From a virus: a DNA stretch of 20,135 nt. The translations under genes and the position numbers were made by a program. How positions within the stretch are numbered: the first letter of the stretch is position 1; every line of letters begins with the position of its first letter. Of the stretch, positions 18,724 to 20,135 are shown in pieces. Below the pieces are notes generated by a model that had not been told where the DNA came from, searched no databases, and saw nothing but the letters and a program-made list of their open reading frames with translations. The DNA is taken from positions 1 to 20,135 of IMG/VR virus record IMGVR_UViG_3300006805_000214; one strand, given 5' to 3'.

Positions 18724-20135
18724 TATGCACCCCCTCTAGCCGGCGTCATACCCATACTGCTGAGTAGCATGTCCTGATCAAGTTGCGCGAAGAACTCCTT
18801 GGCTGCTGATGCTGATCCAAGATATACATTGCCGATTTGTACGTCACGGTTATTTACTGTTCCGGCTTTTGGTAATCCAGTGCTTTGATCAACCATATTT
18901 TGAGGCACTACATATTCGCCCTTGTGAACAATACCGGCCACTTCGTGAACCCCACCGCGACCAGTAAACCCACCGGATGCAAATCCTGGTATTACATCTC
19001 TGACTCTTCCAAGTGGCCCGGGTATATCCCAGTTCCCAATCTTATCGCGTAATAGCGCACCAACGTTGCCAATTGAGCTTGCAATCAGGCCGGGGAGTTT
19101 AGAGATCCAGTCCCACGCCCGCACGAATGGACTTGTAATTGCGTTGTATACTCCCGAAAGGCGGTCACCAATCCAGCTTGCAATTCCACCGAATAATCCC
19201 ACTATTTGATCGCGGTATTTCCATATTAAAGCAAAGGCAGATCCGACCGGGTTTACTAAGAACCCGACTATATACTGCCAGTTGTTCTTAATCCAATTTA
19301 TACCCGTCATGAACGCGTTCTTTATACTTTCCCAGTGAGTTGCGATTAGGTATGCGACCGCACCAACGGCGGCTCCGATTGCTAGTATGGGCCATGTAGC
19401 CGCAATAGTTGCGACGGCGGCGGCGGCTGCTGCAGTTGCCCAACTGACAAAGGCTGCCACCAATACACCGCCAATCATACCTGCAACAATCGCCAGAACA
19501 ATCCTGTGTTGGTTGAGGAATCCAAACACCTTGCCGAACGCGGTAAATAGAAAGCCAAGTACATTAACAAGGCCACCGACTACTGCGGTTACTGTCGGTA
19601 TCATTTCTTGAATTTTAGGCATTGCGACCTCGGCTGCTTTCTTGATCTTATCGAATACACCGCCAGCCACAATATCGCCAGCCGGGCTTATACCAACAGC
19701 GGAGCGGAGCATCTGGCCAAAGCCATCCTTGATGTTAGATACAACACCGTTAAACGACTTGGATTGTTTCTCCATCATGCCGCCGAACTTCGAACCCTCG
19801 CCGGTAAGTGAATTGATCGCAGTTTCAACTTCTGGGAAGCCGACTTTGCCTTCCTCGACGAGTTTCTTAATCTCGCTTTGTGGTTTTTGCATTGTTGTCG
19901 CTAGCGCTTCAATAAGCGGTACACCGGCATTGGTAAACTGCAGTAAGTCTTGGCCCATAAGCCGGCCAGCAACTTTAACCTGACCAAATACGTTTGTTAG
20001 TTGACCAACAGGTACACCAAGTCCAGAAGCAAGGTCGCCTAGTTTTCGCATAGTTGGTAATAGATCGCTTTGTGCAAAACCAAAAGCAAGTAACTGTTTC
20101 GTACCGGCAACAACTTCAGGTAATTCAAATGGGGT
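18723..20135 (-). CDS. Tape measure protein, N-terminus outside window
   Basis: The frame is open to the right edge, so an internal Met at 20051 is not the start. 470 residues are visible. The first part (ELPEVVAGTKQLLAFGFAQS, LGDLASGLGVPVGQLTNVFG, EGKVGFPEVETAINSLTG) is the tape-measure domain. Then come hydrophobic, Ala-rich helices (LAIVAGMIGGVLVAAFVS, AAAVATIAATWPILAIGAA) that can insert in the host membrane. The protein ends in a Gly-rich ASGGFTGRGGVHEVAGIVHK region, typical of phage tape-measure C-termini. It sets tail length and helps DNA entry. It is first of the visible late genes. Confidence 0.9.
   Translation of the reverse strand, partial: TPFELPEVVAGTKQLLAFGFAQSDLLPTMRKLGDLASGLGVPVGQLTNVFGQVKVAGRLMGQDLLQFTNAGVPLIEALATTMQKPQSEIKKLVEEGKVGFPEVETAINSLTGEGSKFGGMMEKQSKSFNGVVSNIKDGFGQMLRSAVGISPAGDIVAGGVFDKIKKAAEVAMPKIQEMIPTVTAVVGGLVNVLGFLFTAFGKVFGFLNQHRIVLAIVAGMIGGVLVAAFVSWATAAAAAAVATIAATWPILAIGAAVGAVAYLIATHWESIKNAFMTGINWIKNNWQYIVGFLVNPVGSAFALIWKYRDQIVGLFGGIASWIGDRLSGVYNAITSPFVRAWDWISKLPGLIASSIGNVGALLRDKIGNWDIPGPLGRVRDVIPGFASGGFTGRGGVHEVAGIVHKGEYVVPQNMVDQSTGLPKAGTVNNRDVQIGNVYLGSASAAKEFFAQLDQDMLLSSMGMTPARGGA

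Noticed and set aside
1-20135. CRISPR arrays, tRNAs, insertion sequences, attachment sites
   Set aside because: I looked for spaced direct repeats, tRNA-like cloverleaf ends, transposase motifs and terminal repeats and saw none that would stand up.

Overview
This window looks like a contiguous piece of a siphovirus (tailed phage or intact prophage) genome. The evidence is a late gene run (tape measure, distal tail protein, tail-tip protein, fiber with a LamG-like domain, endolysin, holin-like protein), a Gp157/RecT/YqaJ-exonuclease recombination cassette, a ParB-domain/DNA methyltransferase fusion and tightly packed small ORFs. No integrase, capsid, terminase, tRNA or rRNA gene is visible. 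TGA clearly works as a stop (many ATGA start/stop overlaps), which argues against hosts that recode UGA, such as Gracilibacteria/Absconditabacteria. The host may be a Saccharibacteria (TM7)-like or other Gram-positive-type bacterium. This is inferred from a dockerin-type repeat, a LAxTG-like sorting motif, a fiber of a style I associate with that group, and an endolysin with LysM-like repeats. It is not proven.

Layout. (1) 1-3975, minus strand: a 14-gene operon starting from a consensus promoter with a tandem 11-bp operator-like repeat at 4001-4028. The first gene is a likely ribbon-helix-helix regulator. It is followed by a chain of mostly tiny, translationally coupled genes: a membrane-anchored dockerin-like microprotein, Cys-rich microproteins, and one- or two-helix membrane proteins. 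The operon ends in a 51-aa LAVTG/TM/RR-tailed protein, a hyaluronan-synthase-like family 2 glycosyltransferase and a zinc-ribbon protein cut by the window edge. (2) 4070-4258, minus: a candidate structured small RNA of about 150 nt with its own promoter and intrinsic terminator. (3) 4276-6621, minus: a small membrane protein, the ParB-methyltransferase fusion with its own promoter, and a DUF559-type endonuclease-fold protein. Two perfect DnaA boxes lie at 4267 and 6793.

(4) 6831-11599, plus: the early operon from a near-consensus promoter. It holds two small proteins, Gp157-like, RecT, YqaJ-like exonuclease and several small proteins up to a terminator at 10366. Then comes a MraZ-like regulator that appears to be read from a leaderless mRNA, a Pro/Glu-rich protein and a small membrane protein. 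(5) 11600-20135, minus: the late operon in transcription order is tape measure, Dit, tail-tip, fiber, endolysin, holin-like, VRR-NUC nuclease. It converges on the plus operon with no spacer.

In outline, the plus operon probably supports replication and recombination, the rightmost minus operon builds the tail and lyses the cell, and the left minus operon looks like an accessory or host-interaction module aimed at the cell envelope. The most unusual items are the phage MraZ homolog, the microprotein operon ending in a polysaccharide synthase, and the unexplained structured RNA.
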